Assembly (NCBI GenBank): GCA_025998595.1
Contig: BNWE01000097.1
Coordinates: 1-5,109, forward strand
Length of the DNA: 5,109 nucleotides
Origin: Alphaproteobacteria bacterium
GTDB lineage: Bacteria; Pseudomonadota; Alphaproteobacteria; UBA3830
Reading direction: 5' to 3'
Below the pieces are notes generated by a model that saw only the letters and a list, made by a program, of their open reading frames with translations, made no database searches and was not told where the DNA came from. The translations under genes and the position numbers were made by a program. This document shows positions 1 to 5,109 of the stretch, one piece after another. Every line of letters begins with the position of its first letter. Within the stretch, counting starts at the first letter, position 1.

Positions 1-5
1 GAATC

Positions 6-491
6 ATGTCTATGATCACGCAAAAAGAATGGGCGCATCGCCAGGGATTTTCTAAACAATATGCGAATACATTAATAAAGACAGGTCAAATTCCGTTAGT
101 TGATGGTCTTGTTGATGAAGAACAAGCAAACGCCATTATTGCAAGCATTCGAAACCCGAATCAGCCAATCAGGAGGAGCCAGTTTACAGAAAATAAAATT
201 CAGCATGGAGATGATCTTCCGACGTTATTACTAAAAACCAGAATCAAAAACGAAATTGAACGTGGGAAATTGTTGGAAGCAAAAGTGAAATCCGAAATTG
301 GCGAACTCGTATCGGCCGAAGCAGTGAAAAATGCTATGTTTGCGAAAGGCCGCATCATTCGTGATGGAATGATGAATATTCCGGATCGCGTTTCGTCTTT
401 GATTGCGACAATCAATGACGCTTCTAAAATTCACGAAATACTTTCCAATGAAATACGAGAAGTGCTAACGGAACTAAGCCGAGATGATTGA
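6..491 (+). CDS. Phage terminase small subunit, Nu1-like
   Basis: This is the probable DNA-recognition subunit of the packaging motor, which binds the phage packaging site and brings in the large subunit. The 161-residue product opens with a winged helix-turn-helix-like segment (about residues 4-45). It has the pattern of Nu1-type proteins: a helix, then KTGQIPLVDGLVDEEQA, where a Lys/Arg-x-Gly-x-Ile-Pro turn precedes the wing. Residues 76-98 are a charged helix (KNEIERGKLLEAKV) that could form a coiled coil. It is followed by GELVSAEAV and then a segment ending in the family-like MNIPDRVSSL (123-132). The stop overlaps the next gene's start by 8 bases, and the large terminase follows directly, which fits the assignment. 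A second ATG at 12 is a possible start. Only five bases lie upstream, so no ribosome binding site can be judged and an earlier start cannot be excluded. Sequence conservation in small terminases is weak, so the call rests on pattern plus context. Confidence 0.85.
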   Translation: MSMITQKEWAHRQGFSKQYANTLIKTGQIPLVDGLVDEEQANAIIASIRNPNQPIRRSQFTENKIQHGDDLPTLLLKTRIKNEIERGKLLEAKVKSEIGELVSAEAVKNAMFAKGRIIRDGMMNIPDRVSSLIATINDASKIHEILSNEIREVLTELSRDD

Positions 492-2430
492 TGGTATAGA
501 TCTTTCTCCATACAATGCAGGATTGCGTCCAGATTCCATTCTTTTGGTTTCAGATTGGGCGGATGAAAATCGTATTTTGTCGCAAACGGCCTCTTCGGAA
601 CCAGGAAAATTTCGAACGGAACGCACTCCATATTTAAAGGAAATAATGGATGCATTGTCGCCATCGTCTCCAATTGAAAAAGTCGTTTTTATGAAAGGAT
701 CCCAAATCGGCGGAACTGAGGCTGGAAATAATTGGATCGGATACATCATCGATCAAGCTCCTGGGCCAATGTTGGTGGTTCAACCAACGGTAGAAATGGG
801 AAAACGATGGAGCAAAGGAAGATTGGCTCCACTCATCGAAGATACAGAATGTCTGCGCAACAAAGTAAAAGATCCACGTTCACGAGATTCCGGAAACACG
901 GTTCAAAGCAAAGAATTTCCTGGAGGAATTGTTGTGATTACTGGTGCCAATTCGGCTGTTGGTTTGCGTTCGATGCCAGTGCGCTATTTATTTCTCGATG
1001 AGGTTGACGCATATCCGCCGGATGCCGATTCCGAAGGTGATCCGTTAACGTTGGCTATTCAACGAACATCGACATTTGCTCGAAAAAAAATCTTCATCGT
1101 TTCGACTCCAACAATTCAAGGCCTCAGTCGTATCGAAAAAGAATTTAAGGAAACGGATCAGCGATATTATTTTGTACCATGTCCGTACTGCGATTTTTTT
1201 CAAGTCTTAAAATGGGAGAATATAAAATATGATACAGATCATTCTAAAGCTGTTTATGTTTGCGAATGCTGCAAAGGAAATATTGAAAACCATCACAAAA
1301 CCGGAATGCTCAGACGAGGAGAATGGCGGCAGCGTGACGCTGCACCCAAAAATTGCGACGAAGCAGGATCAAAAGAAGGAGACAAAAAAGTAAAAGCCCG
1401 TGCGGCTCGCACAGTTGGATTTCATTTATCGAGTTTGTATTCACCAGTTGGTTGGCTCAGCTGGGAAGCTTGTGCTCAGAATTACGAAATGGCCAAAGAC
1501 GACGAACAGCTTCTGAAAGCTTGGACGAATACAACGCTGGGTATTCCATGGGAAGAAAAAGGCGAAGCTCCCGACTGGGGAATTTTGTTCGATCGACGTG
1601 AGCATTATCGAATTGGTTCGGTGCCACTTGGTGGATATATTCTCACGGCCGGCGTCGATGTGCAAAACGATCGTCTCGAAATTGAAATCGTCGCTTGGGG
1701 ACCGCATAAGGAAAGTTGGTCGGTGGATTATCGCATAATTTATGGTAGCCCATCGGATCAAAAAACTTGGGCAGCATTGTCTCACATCCTCCAAGAAGAG
1801 TTTGAATCCGAAGATGGCGTGCATCGAAAAATAAATATGATGGCCATCGATACTGGATTTGCTACGCAAGAAATTTATGCTTGGGTTCGAACTCAATCGT
1901 CCCACAACGTTATGGCAATTAAAGGCGTTGATAATTCGCTAGCTCCATTAAATGCACCAACAAAAGTCGATGTGAATTTCAAAGGCAAAAAATTAAAACA
2001 CGGCATTCGATTATGGAAAATTGGAGTATCCATGATCAAAAGCGAAATTTATAACTCTTTGAAAATGCGACATGAAGACTCTGAAAATTCACAGAGCGCA
2101 ACGCCACGCTGCCATTTTCCTGAATACAACACGGAATATTTCAAGCAGCTCACAGCTGAGCAGTTGGTGACGAAAATTGTAAAGGGATATCCAAAACGGG
2201 AATGGCAGAAAACGAGAGATAGAAACGAAGCTTTGGACTGTCGAGTCTATGCGCGAGCAGCGGCCATTGCACTTGGCATCGATCGTTGGTCCAACGAAAA
2301 ATGGGAAAGGCTAACTGGCCAAAATCCTAAAAACGAATCGACTGTGGTTCCAGAAAAAATGGCAGCTACAGTACAAGCAAAAAGATCGACTCAGCAGAAA
2401 CAAAAAATTATTCGAAGTTCCTTATTGTAA
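484..2430 (+). CDS. Phage terminase large subunit, GpA family
   Basis: This is the ATPase and nuclease of the DNA-packaging motor, docking on the portal, cutting concatemers and driving DNA into the prohead. It has 648 residues, close to lambda gpA (641). The N-terminal segment (SDWADENRIL, then EPGKFRTERTPY at 39-50) is typical of the family and supports this start. The ATPase has a Walker A-like KGSQIGGTEA (71-80), a Walker B YLFLDEVDAYP (168-178; acidic D172, E173) and a probable coupling motif STPT (207-210). A zinc-ribbon-like pair, C233-x2-C236 and C260-x2-C263, follows. The linker GFHLSSLYSPVGWLSW (312-327) is characteristic. The nuclease domain shows AGVDVQNDRLEIE (389-401; D392), MAIDTGF (453-459; D456) and RNEALDCRVYARAA (580-593; D585), probable metal-binding acids. 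Residues about 284-308 look like an extra charged insert compared with the family pattern. Its start overlaps the small-terminase stop (ATGATTGA), and only a weak GGAA lies 10 bases upstream, so coupled translation is likely. No motif is broken. Confidence 0.97.
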   Translation: MIDGIDLSPYNAGLRPDSILLVSDWADENRILSQTASSEPGKFRTERTPYLKEIMDALSPSSPIEKVVFMKGSQIGGTEAGNNWIGYIIDQAPGPMLVVQPTVEMGKRWSKGRLAPLIEDTECLRNKVKDPRSRDSGNTVQSKEFPGGIVVITGANSAVGLRSMPVRYLFLDEVDAYPPDADSEGDPLTLAIQRTSTFARKKIFIVSTPTIQGLSRIEKEFKETDQRYYFVPCPYCDFFQVLKWENIKYDTDHSKAVYVCECCKGNIENHHKTGMLRRGEWRQRDAAPKNCDEAGSKEGDKKVKARAARTVGFHLSSLYSPVGWLSWEACAQNYEMAKDDEQLLKAWTNTTLGIPWEEKGEAPDWGILFDRREHYRIGSVPLGGYILTAGVDVQNDRLEIEIVAWGPHKESWSVDYRIIYGSPSDQKTWAALSHILQEEFESEDGVHRKINMMAIDTGFATQEIYAWVRTQSSHNVMAIKGVDNSLAPLNAPTKVDVNFKGKKLKHGIRLWKIGVSMIKSEIYNSLKMRHEDSENSQSATPRCHFPEYNTEYFKQLTAEQLVTKIVKGYPKREWQKTRDRNEALDCRVYARAAAIALGIDRWSNEKWERLTGQNPKNESTVVPEKMAATVQAKRSTQQKQKIIRSSLL

Positions 2431-2455
2431 GAAAATTTCAAAAATACATTCAACA

Positions 2456-2494
2456 TTTCGCACTCAAAACGAGAATAAGTATATGAGTGTGAGA
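2456..2494 (+). repeat. Imperfect inverted repeat in the terL-gpW gap
   Basis: The 78 bases between the large terminase stop and the gpW start (2431-2508) are the only real gap in the operon. They hold an imperfect inverted repeat: 2456-2466 can pair with 2484-2494, with core CACTCA / TGAGTG, 9 Watson-Crick pairs and 2 G-U pairs, and a 17-base loop. The 3' arm lies 14 bases before the gpW ATG and would cover GTGAGA, part of the only purine-rich stretch that could act as its ribosome binding site. It could tune gpW translation. A short T run (2499-2503) follows, but the long loop and low GC make it a poor intrinsic terminator. I see no convincing sigma-70 promoter in the gap. The role is inference. 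Confidence 0.35.
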
Positions 2495-2508
2495 CGGATT
2501 TTTAGACG

Positions 2509-2733
2509 ATGTATAGCAAGCAGAATTTGGAAGCCATCGAAAAAGCAATTAGCGATTTGCAATCAGGAAGACGCGTAACTTCCGTTTGGTACGGAGACAC
2601 TCGCATACAATATGCGAGTGTTGATTTGCAGGATCTACTGAATTTTCGCAATCGCATCAAAGCAGGCTTGGAGGATCCGGAAAAAACCAACAAGCGCCAA
2701 GTGATTTTCACAACGTCAAATGGAATCCAATGA
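2509..2733 (+). CDS. Head-to-tail joining protein, gpW-like
   Basis: This small head-completion protein matches lambda gpW, which binds the portal vertex after DNA packaging, keeps the DNA inside and forms the platform for the tail connector. At 74 residues it is close to lambda gpW (68). The visible pattern follows the gpW fold: an N-terminal helix (about 5-19, LEAIEKAISDLQSG), a two-stranded beta hairpin (about 22-36, VTSVWYGDTRIQYA), and a second helix (about 37-53, VDLQDLLNFRNRIKAGL). A polar C-terminal tail follows. The lambda protein shows a comparable helix, then L-x-x-G-x-R-V, then a strand pair. Position between large terminase and portal is the same as in lambda. The stop overlaps the portal start in ATGA (2730-2733), so coupled translation is likely. 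No strong Shine-Dalgarno is present; GAGACGG at 2491-2497 is weak and distant. The gene contains a perfect 11-bp hairpin. Confidence 0.9.
   Translation: MYSKQNLEAIEKAISDLQSGRRVTSVWYGDTRIQYASVDLQDLLNFRNRIKAGLEDPEKTNKRQVIFTTSNGIQ
2597..2621 (+). repeat. Perfect 11-bp inverted repeat (hairpin) inside the gpW gene
   Basis: Bases 2597-2607 (ACACTCGCATA) and 2611-2621 (TATGCGAGTGT) are exact reverse complements separated by a 3-base loop, CAA. One more G-T pair is possible at 2596/2622. It covers codons 30-38 of gpW, the turn and second strand of the beta hairpin. No T run follows, so it is not a typical terminator. The arms share CACTC / GAGTG with the inverted repeat just upstream of the gene, so alternative pairings between the two are possible (for example 2485-2490 with 2597-2602). 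It could be an RNA structure, a processing site or a protein-binding palindrome; the sequence does not decide. Confidence 0.6.
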
Positions 2734-4175
2734 AAATATTTGAGTCACTCACCAACCTCTTCAAGAAGAAAGCGTCGACACTATACGATGGAGCCGGACA
2801 TGGAAAACGGCTTGGAAATTGGTATCCGTCGAGCTCGTCCATCAATACTCTATTGGCTTCGAGTTTGAGCACGCTAATGACTCGTTCACATGATATTGTT
2901 CGTAAAAATCCATACGCTGCAAATGCCATTGATTCGATTGTTTCGAATTGCATTGGTACTGGAATCAAGCCGCAATCCAAAGCAAAGGATCAGGATTTTC
3001 GGCGAAAAATTCAAGATTTATGGTTGAGTTGGACAGATGAAGCTGACAGCGCAGGGGTTGTGGACTTTTATGGCTTTCAATCGTTGGTTTTGAGAAGTGT
3101 CATTGAATGTGGCGAATGTTTTGTTCGTCTAAAAATCGATAAGAAAAATGCAACGGTTCCATTGAAATTGCAGGTGCTGGAATCTGAGCATTTGGACTCA
3201 TCGAAAGATCAAGCACTACCAAATGGAAATATCATCAGGTCAGGCATCGAATTCGATAAAACCGGAAAACGTGTTGCCTACCACTTATATAAAGAGCATC
3301 CAGGCGACATCTGTGGTGGGCATGAATCAGTGCGAATATTGGCATCGGAAATTTTGCATATTTTTAAACCTCTTCGTCCTGGACAAATTCGTGGCGAACC
3401 GTGGCTGAGCAATGTTCTTCTGAAATTGCATGACCTTGATCAATACGAGGATGCTGAATTGGTACGTAAGAAAACGGCAGCAATGTTTGCAGGATTCGTA
3501 ACACGACTTGATCCTGAAGATAATGTTTTCGGAGAAGGTGAAACCAATGGACATGGAGCTGCATTTGCTGGTCTTGAACCAGGAACGATGCAATTTTTGG
3601 ATCCAGGCGAAGATGTGAAATTCTCCTCTCCAGCAGACGTTGGCGGAACATATGAAGTCTTTATAAAACAACAGCTTCGCGCCATTTCTGTTGGTTTGGG
3701 AATTACCTATGAACAACTTACAGGCGATTTAAGCGATGTAAATTACTCGTCGATCCGTGCCGGACTAGTTGAGTTCCGTCGAAAATGCACATCGCTACAA
3801 CATAACTTAATTGTGTTTCAATTTTGCAGACCAATTTGGAACAAATGGATCGAGCTTGCAATTTTATCAGATGCAATAAAGTGTCCAAACGATCCAACTT
3901 TTTCTTTGGTAAAATGGATTCCACAGGGATTCGCCTGGGTCGATCCACTGAAAGAACAAAATGCGCAAATGAATGCTGTTCGATGTGGATTTAAATCACG
4001 CGCAGAAGTTGTCTCAGAACTTGGCTACGACATCGAAGAAATAGATGCAGAAATTGCCGCTGATAACAAACGTGCGAAAGAAATGGGACTGGCTTTTGAT
4101 TCCAGTGTAACGATGGTACCGCATGTAAAAGATGGAGAGAGGAATAGTGAAGATGATCCAGAAGTTGATGAATAA
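2730..4175 (+). CDS. Phage portal protein, lambda gpB family
   Basis: This protein forms the ring at the unique capsid vertex through which DNA enters and leaves. It docks the terminase motor, starts prohead assembly and later binds gpW. The 481 residues are somewhat shorter than lambda gpB (533). Family hallmarks are seen throughout: RKNPYAANAIDSIVSNCIGT (58-77) followed by GIKPQ (78-82), ECGECFVRLKI (126-136), LQVLESEHLD (147-156), and EILHIFKPLRPGQIRGEPWL (207-226). Next come LRAISVGLGITYEQLTGDL (316-334) with DVNYSSIRAGLVEFRR (336-351), and IPQGFAWVDPLKEQNA (397-412). The region 230-330 includes the helical stem and clip. The C-terminus is short and acidic (GERNSEDDPEVDE), which may explain the shorter length. 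The start is fixed by ATGA overlap with gpW; GGAA at 2722-2725 is a close, weak ribosome binding site. The 3' end overlaps the start of the protease gene. In lambda the portal is trimmed during maturation; nothing here shows whether that happens. Confidence 0.97.
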   Translation: MKIFESLTNLFKKKASTLYDGAGHGKRLGNWYPSSSSINTLLASSLSTLMTRSHDIVRKNPYAANAIDSIVSNCIGTGIKPQSKAKDQDFRRKIQDLWLSWTDEADSAGVVDFYGFQSLVLRSVIECGECFVRLKIDKKNATVPLKLQVLESEHLDSSKDQALPNGNIIRSGIEFDKTGKRVAYHLYKEHPGDICGGHESVRILASEILHIFKPLRPGQIRGEPWLSNVLLKLHDLDQYEDAELVRKKTAAMFAGFVTRLDPEDNVFGEGETNGHGAAFAGLEPGTMQFLDPGEDVKFSSPADVGGTYEVFIKQQLRAISVGLGITYEQLTGDLSDVNYSSIRAGLVEFRRKCTSLQHNLIVFQFCRPIWNKWIELAILSDAIKCPNDPTFSLVKWIPQGFAWVDPLKEQNAQMNAVRCGFKSRAEVVSELGYDIEEIDAEIAADNKRAKEMGLAFDSSVTMVPHVKDGERNSEDDPEVDE

Positions 4176-5022
4176 ACCACTATTGATTAATCCGCAGTCG
4201 CTGGAAATGATTTCCAGTATGGAGTGGTTTCCTGCGGAAAAAGAAATTGCATGCAATATACATAATAGTATTGCTGTCATTCCGATTCATGGTTTGCTCA
4301 CAAAAAATTGTCAGTACAGCTCGCACTTTTTTGAAACAACGTCATATGATGAAATTCACGAATTGGTTGCAACAGCTCTTGAAGACTCAAAAGTCAATTC
4401 TATTTTATTAGACATCGATAGTCCTGGTGGAGAAGTTGGTGGATTGTTTGATTTGGTGGATTTCATTTATGAATCTAGAGAAGCAAAACCAATTTATGCC
4501 TTTGCCAACGATCATGCATTTTCGGCAGCGTATGCAATTGCTTCGGCGGCATCAAAAATTTTCGTCAATCGAACGTCTGGAGTTGGAAGCATAGGCGTTA
4601 TCGCTACGCATTTAGATATAAGCGAATACGACAAAAAAGAAGGCATAAAATATACGACGATTTTCGCTGGCGATAAAAAGAACGATTTATCGCCACATCA
4701 ACCTCTTTCGGATAATGCTATTTCCGATTTGCAAAAAGAAGTTAATCGTCTTTATGGAATATTTGTTGCGATGGTCGCAAGAAATAGAAACGTCTCATCG
4801 GCTCAGGTCAAAGCTACTCAAGCAGCGACATATTTTGGTGGTAACGCGATTAGTCTCGGTTTGGCAGATGAGGTTTGTGACGGTCGAAAATGTCTACAAA
4901 TAATTGGAGGGAAAAATATGGCAGAAGACATCGAAACGTATCGCGCAGAGATTTTGGAGATTTTCAAACTCTGCAAATTAGCTCACGCCGAAAATAAAAT
5001 GGCTGAGTTCATCGAGCAGTAA
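4153..5022 (+). CDS. Prohead protease, S49 (SppA/gpC) family, scaffold part cut off
   Basis: This is a serine-lysine peptidase of the lambda gpC type, which acts inside the prohead to process capsid proteins and scaffold. Counted from ATG 4153 (289 residues), the fold shows IAVIPIHGLL (about 40-49), LLDIDSPGGEVGG (85-97), the probable nucleophile S124 in HAFSAAYAIASAA (121-133), and SGVGSIGVIATHLDIS (142-157). K176 in FAGDKKNDLSPHQPLS (171-186) is the probable general base; its 52-residue distance from S124 equals that of Ser147/Lys199 in Bacillus subtilis SppA. The protease domain therefore looks complete. ATG 4153 is preferred because AGAGGA (4138-4143) lies 9 bases upstream and MIQKLMNKPLLINP resembles family N-termini; ATG 4132, GTG 4147 and ATG 4168 are alternatives. 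The start overlaps the portal end by 23 bases. Lambda gpC has 439 residues, its C-terminal part acting as scaffold. Here the frame ends at EFIEQ, apparently mid-domain, where IS-like sequence begins, so this may be a disrupted gene. Confidence 0.92.
   Translation: MIQKLMNKPLLINPQSLEMISSMEWFPAEKEIACNIHNSIAVIPIHGLLTKNCQYSSHFFETTSYDEIHELVATALEDSKVNSILLDIDSPGGEVGGLFDLVDFIYESREAKPIYAFANDHAFSAAYAIASAASKIFVNRTSGVGSIGVIATHLDISEYDKKEGIKYTTIFAGDKKNDLSPHQPLSDNAISDLQKEVNRLYGIFVAMVARNRNVSSAQVKATQAATYFGGNAISLGLADEVCDGRKCLQIIGGKNMAEDIETYRAEILEIFKLCKLAHAENKMAEFIEQ
4906..4911 (+). promoter_or_regulatory. Strong internal Shine-Dalgarno for a nested scaffold start
   Basis: GGAGGG stands 6 bases before an ATG at 4918 that is in frame with the protease gene (codon 256 from ATG 4153). 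Most real gene starts in this window have only weak purine stretches, so this is the best ribosome binding site with a well-spaced ATG that I found by eye. It falls just after the protease domain, where lambda C carries the internal start of Nu3. Confidence 0.6.
4918..5022 (+). CDS. Nested capsid scaffold (Nu3-like), truncated remnant
   Basis: In lambda-like phages the 3' part of the protease gene is also translated on its own, from an internal start in the same frame, giving the scaffold on which the capsid shell assembles (Nu3 within C). Here ATG 4918 follows a strong Shine-Dalgarno and opens such a frame. Only 34 residues remain: MAEDIETYRAEILEIFKL, then CKLAHAENKMAEFIEQ. They look helical and charged. 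A segment of the type E-I-x-x-L-C-K-L-A followed by A-x-x-F-I is what I recall just after the protease domain in related phage S49 proteins, where it continues for roughly a hundred or more residues. The stop at 5020-5022 coincides with the start of IS-like sequence, so the product is probably a non-functional stub. Internal initiation is inferred from the ribosome binding site and the lambda precedent, not shown. Confidence 0.45.
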   Translation: MAEDIETYRAEILEIFKLCKLAHAENKMAEFIEQ

Positions 5023-5109
5023 TATGACCCCCATATTTTAGACCACTGGCGGGAGATCTAGAGATCCAAGTTCGTTGAGTTCCGCATAAACAAAACCACC
5101 AACTTTACA
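5020..5109. mobile_element. Probable insertion-sequence end (IS3-like terminus), partial
   Basis: Coding similarity of the protease-scaffold gene stops at Q codon 5017-5019. The following TATGACCCCCATATTTTAGA (5023-5042) resembles IS3-family terminal inverted repeats, which commonly begin TG and carry a C-run, then an A/T stretch, then a GAC. The IS2 end, with CCCC followed by TATATTT and AGAC, is the closest I recall. On the minus strand a frame is open from the window edge to a stop at 5040-5038, inside this terminus; it could be a transposase C-terminus, though the 23 visible residues show no motif I recognise. The exact outer boundary (between 5020 and 5026), the family and the rest of the element cannot be fixed, because the other end and any target-site duplication lie outside the window. 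Confidence 0.42.

Noticed and set aside
171..207. AGGAGG inside the small terminase gene, with an ATG at 205
   Set aside because: The ATG is 28 bases away and in a frame that stops after a few codons, and no start lies at proper spacing. The hexamer simply encodes part of an Arg-Arg-Ser stretch.
922..936. GGAGGA followed by an in-frame GTG in the large terminase (possible internal start)
   Set aside because: The site lies inside the conserved ATPase domain, between Walker A and Walker B. A product starting there would lack Walker A, and no family precedent for such a start is known to me.
1441..1905. Long minus-strand open frame opposite the large terminase (154 codons)
   Set aside because: It is a shadow of the terminase gene: it has no recognisable domain and lies opposite conserved linker and nuclease sequence.
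2425..2508. Possible sigma-70 promoter or intrinsic terminator in the terL-gpW gap
   Set aside because: TTGTAA and TACATT are only 14 bases apart and no other box pair fits. The stem has a 17-base loop, low GC and a weak T run.
2483..2578. Short ATG frame of 31 codons in the terL-gpW gap, overlapping gpW
   Set aside because: It has no ribosome binding site, no recognisable sequence, and overlaps a well-supported gene in another frame.
3327..3716. Minus-strand open frames opposite the portal gene
   Set aside because: These are shadow frames of a strongly conserved portal, without family resemblance.
4201..4217. Palindrome CTGGAAATGATTTCCAG near the 5' end of the protease gene
   Set aside because: An 8-bp inverted repeat with a tiny centre is expected about once in 5 kb by chance, and it lies in ordinary coding sequence.

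Overview
The window is the start of a lambda-type head-morphogenesis (DNA packaging) operon from a tailed phage or prophage, all on the + strand. The products match proteobacterial lambda-like head proteins most closely: a Nu1-like small terminase, a GpA-type large terminase, gpW, a gpB-type portal and an S49 (gpC-type) prohead protease. Base composition leans AT, with many A/T-ending codons and frequent CGA for arginine. This suggests an AT-leaning Gram-negative, probably proteobacterial, host. I cannot name a genus from the sequence.

Layout: small terminase (6-491), large terminase (484-2430), a 78-base gap with an imperfect inverted repeat (2431-2508), gpW head-tail joining protein (2509-2733), portal (2730-4175), and S49 protease (4153-5022, reading on from an overlap with the portal). 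Gene order equals lambda nu1-A-W-B-C. Neighbours overlap by 8, 4 and about 23 bases, so one transcript with translational coupling is likely. The only real gap is between the large terminase and gpW. Nothing outside the head module is seen, and there is no tRNA, CRISPR or integrase.

How the genes work together: the two terminase subunits recognise, cut and pump the genome concatemer through the portal ring into the prohead. The S49 protease matures the prohead and its C-terminal part normally serves as scaffold. gpW then seals the portal vertex before the tail joins.

Two points stand out. First, a very good Shine-Dalgarno (GGAGGG, 4906-4911) stands in front of an in-frame ATG (4918) inside the protease gene, just after the protease domain. 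This is where a nested scaffold gene (lambda Nu3 inside C) would begin. Second, that scaffold region stops after only 34 codons, at a junction (about 5020) followed by sequence resembling an IS3-family insertion-sequence terminus. The shared C-terminal scaffold seems to have been cut off, which would make this head module defective unless it is complemented. The decoration and major capsid genes expected next are not in the window. A perfect 11-bp hairpin inside the gpW gene is a further unexplained structure. I saw no clearly new biological system here.
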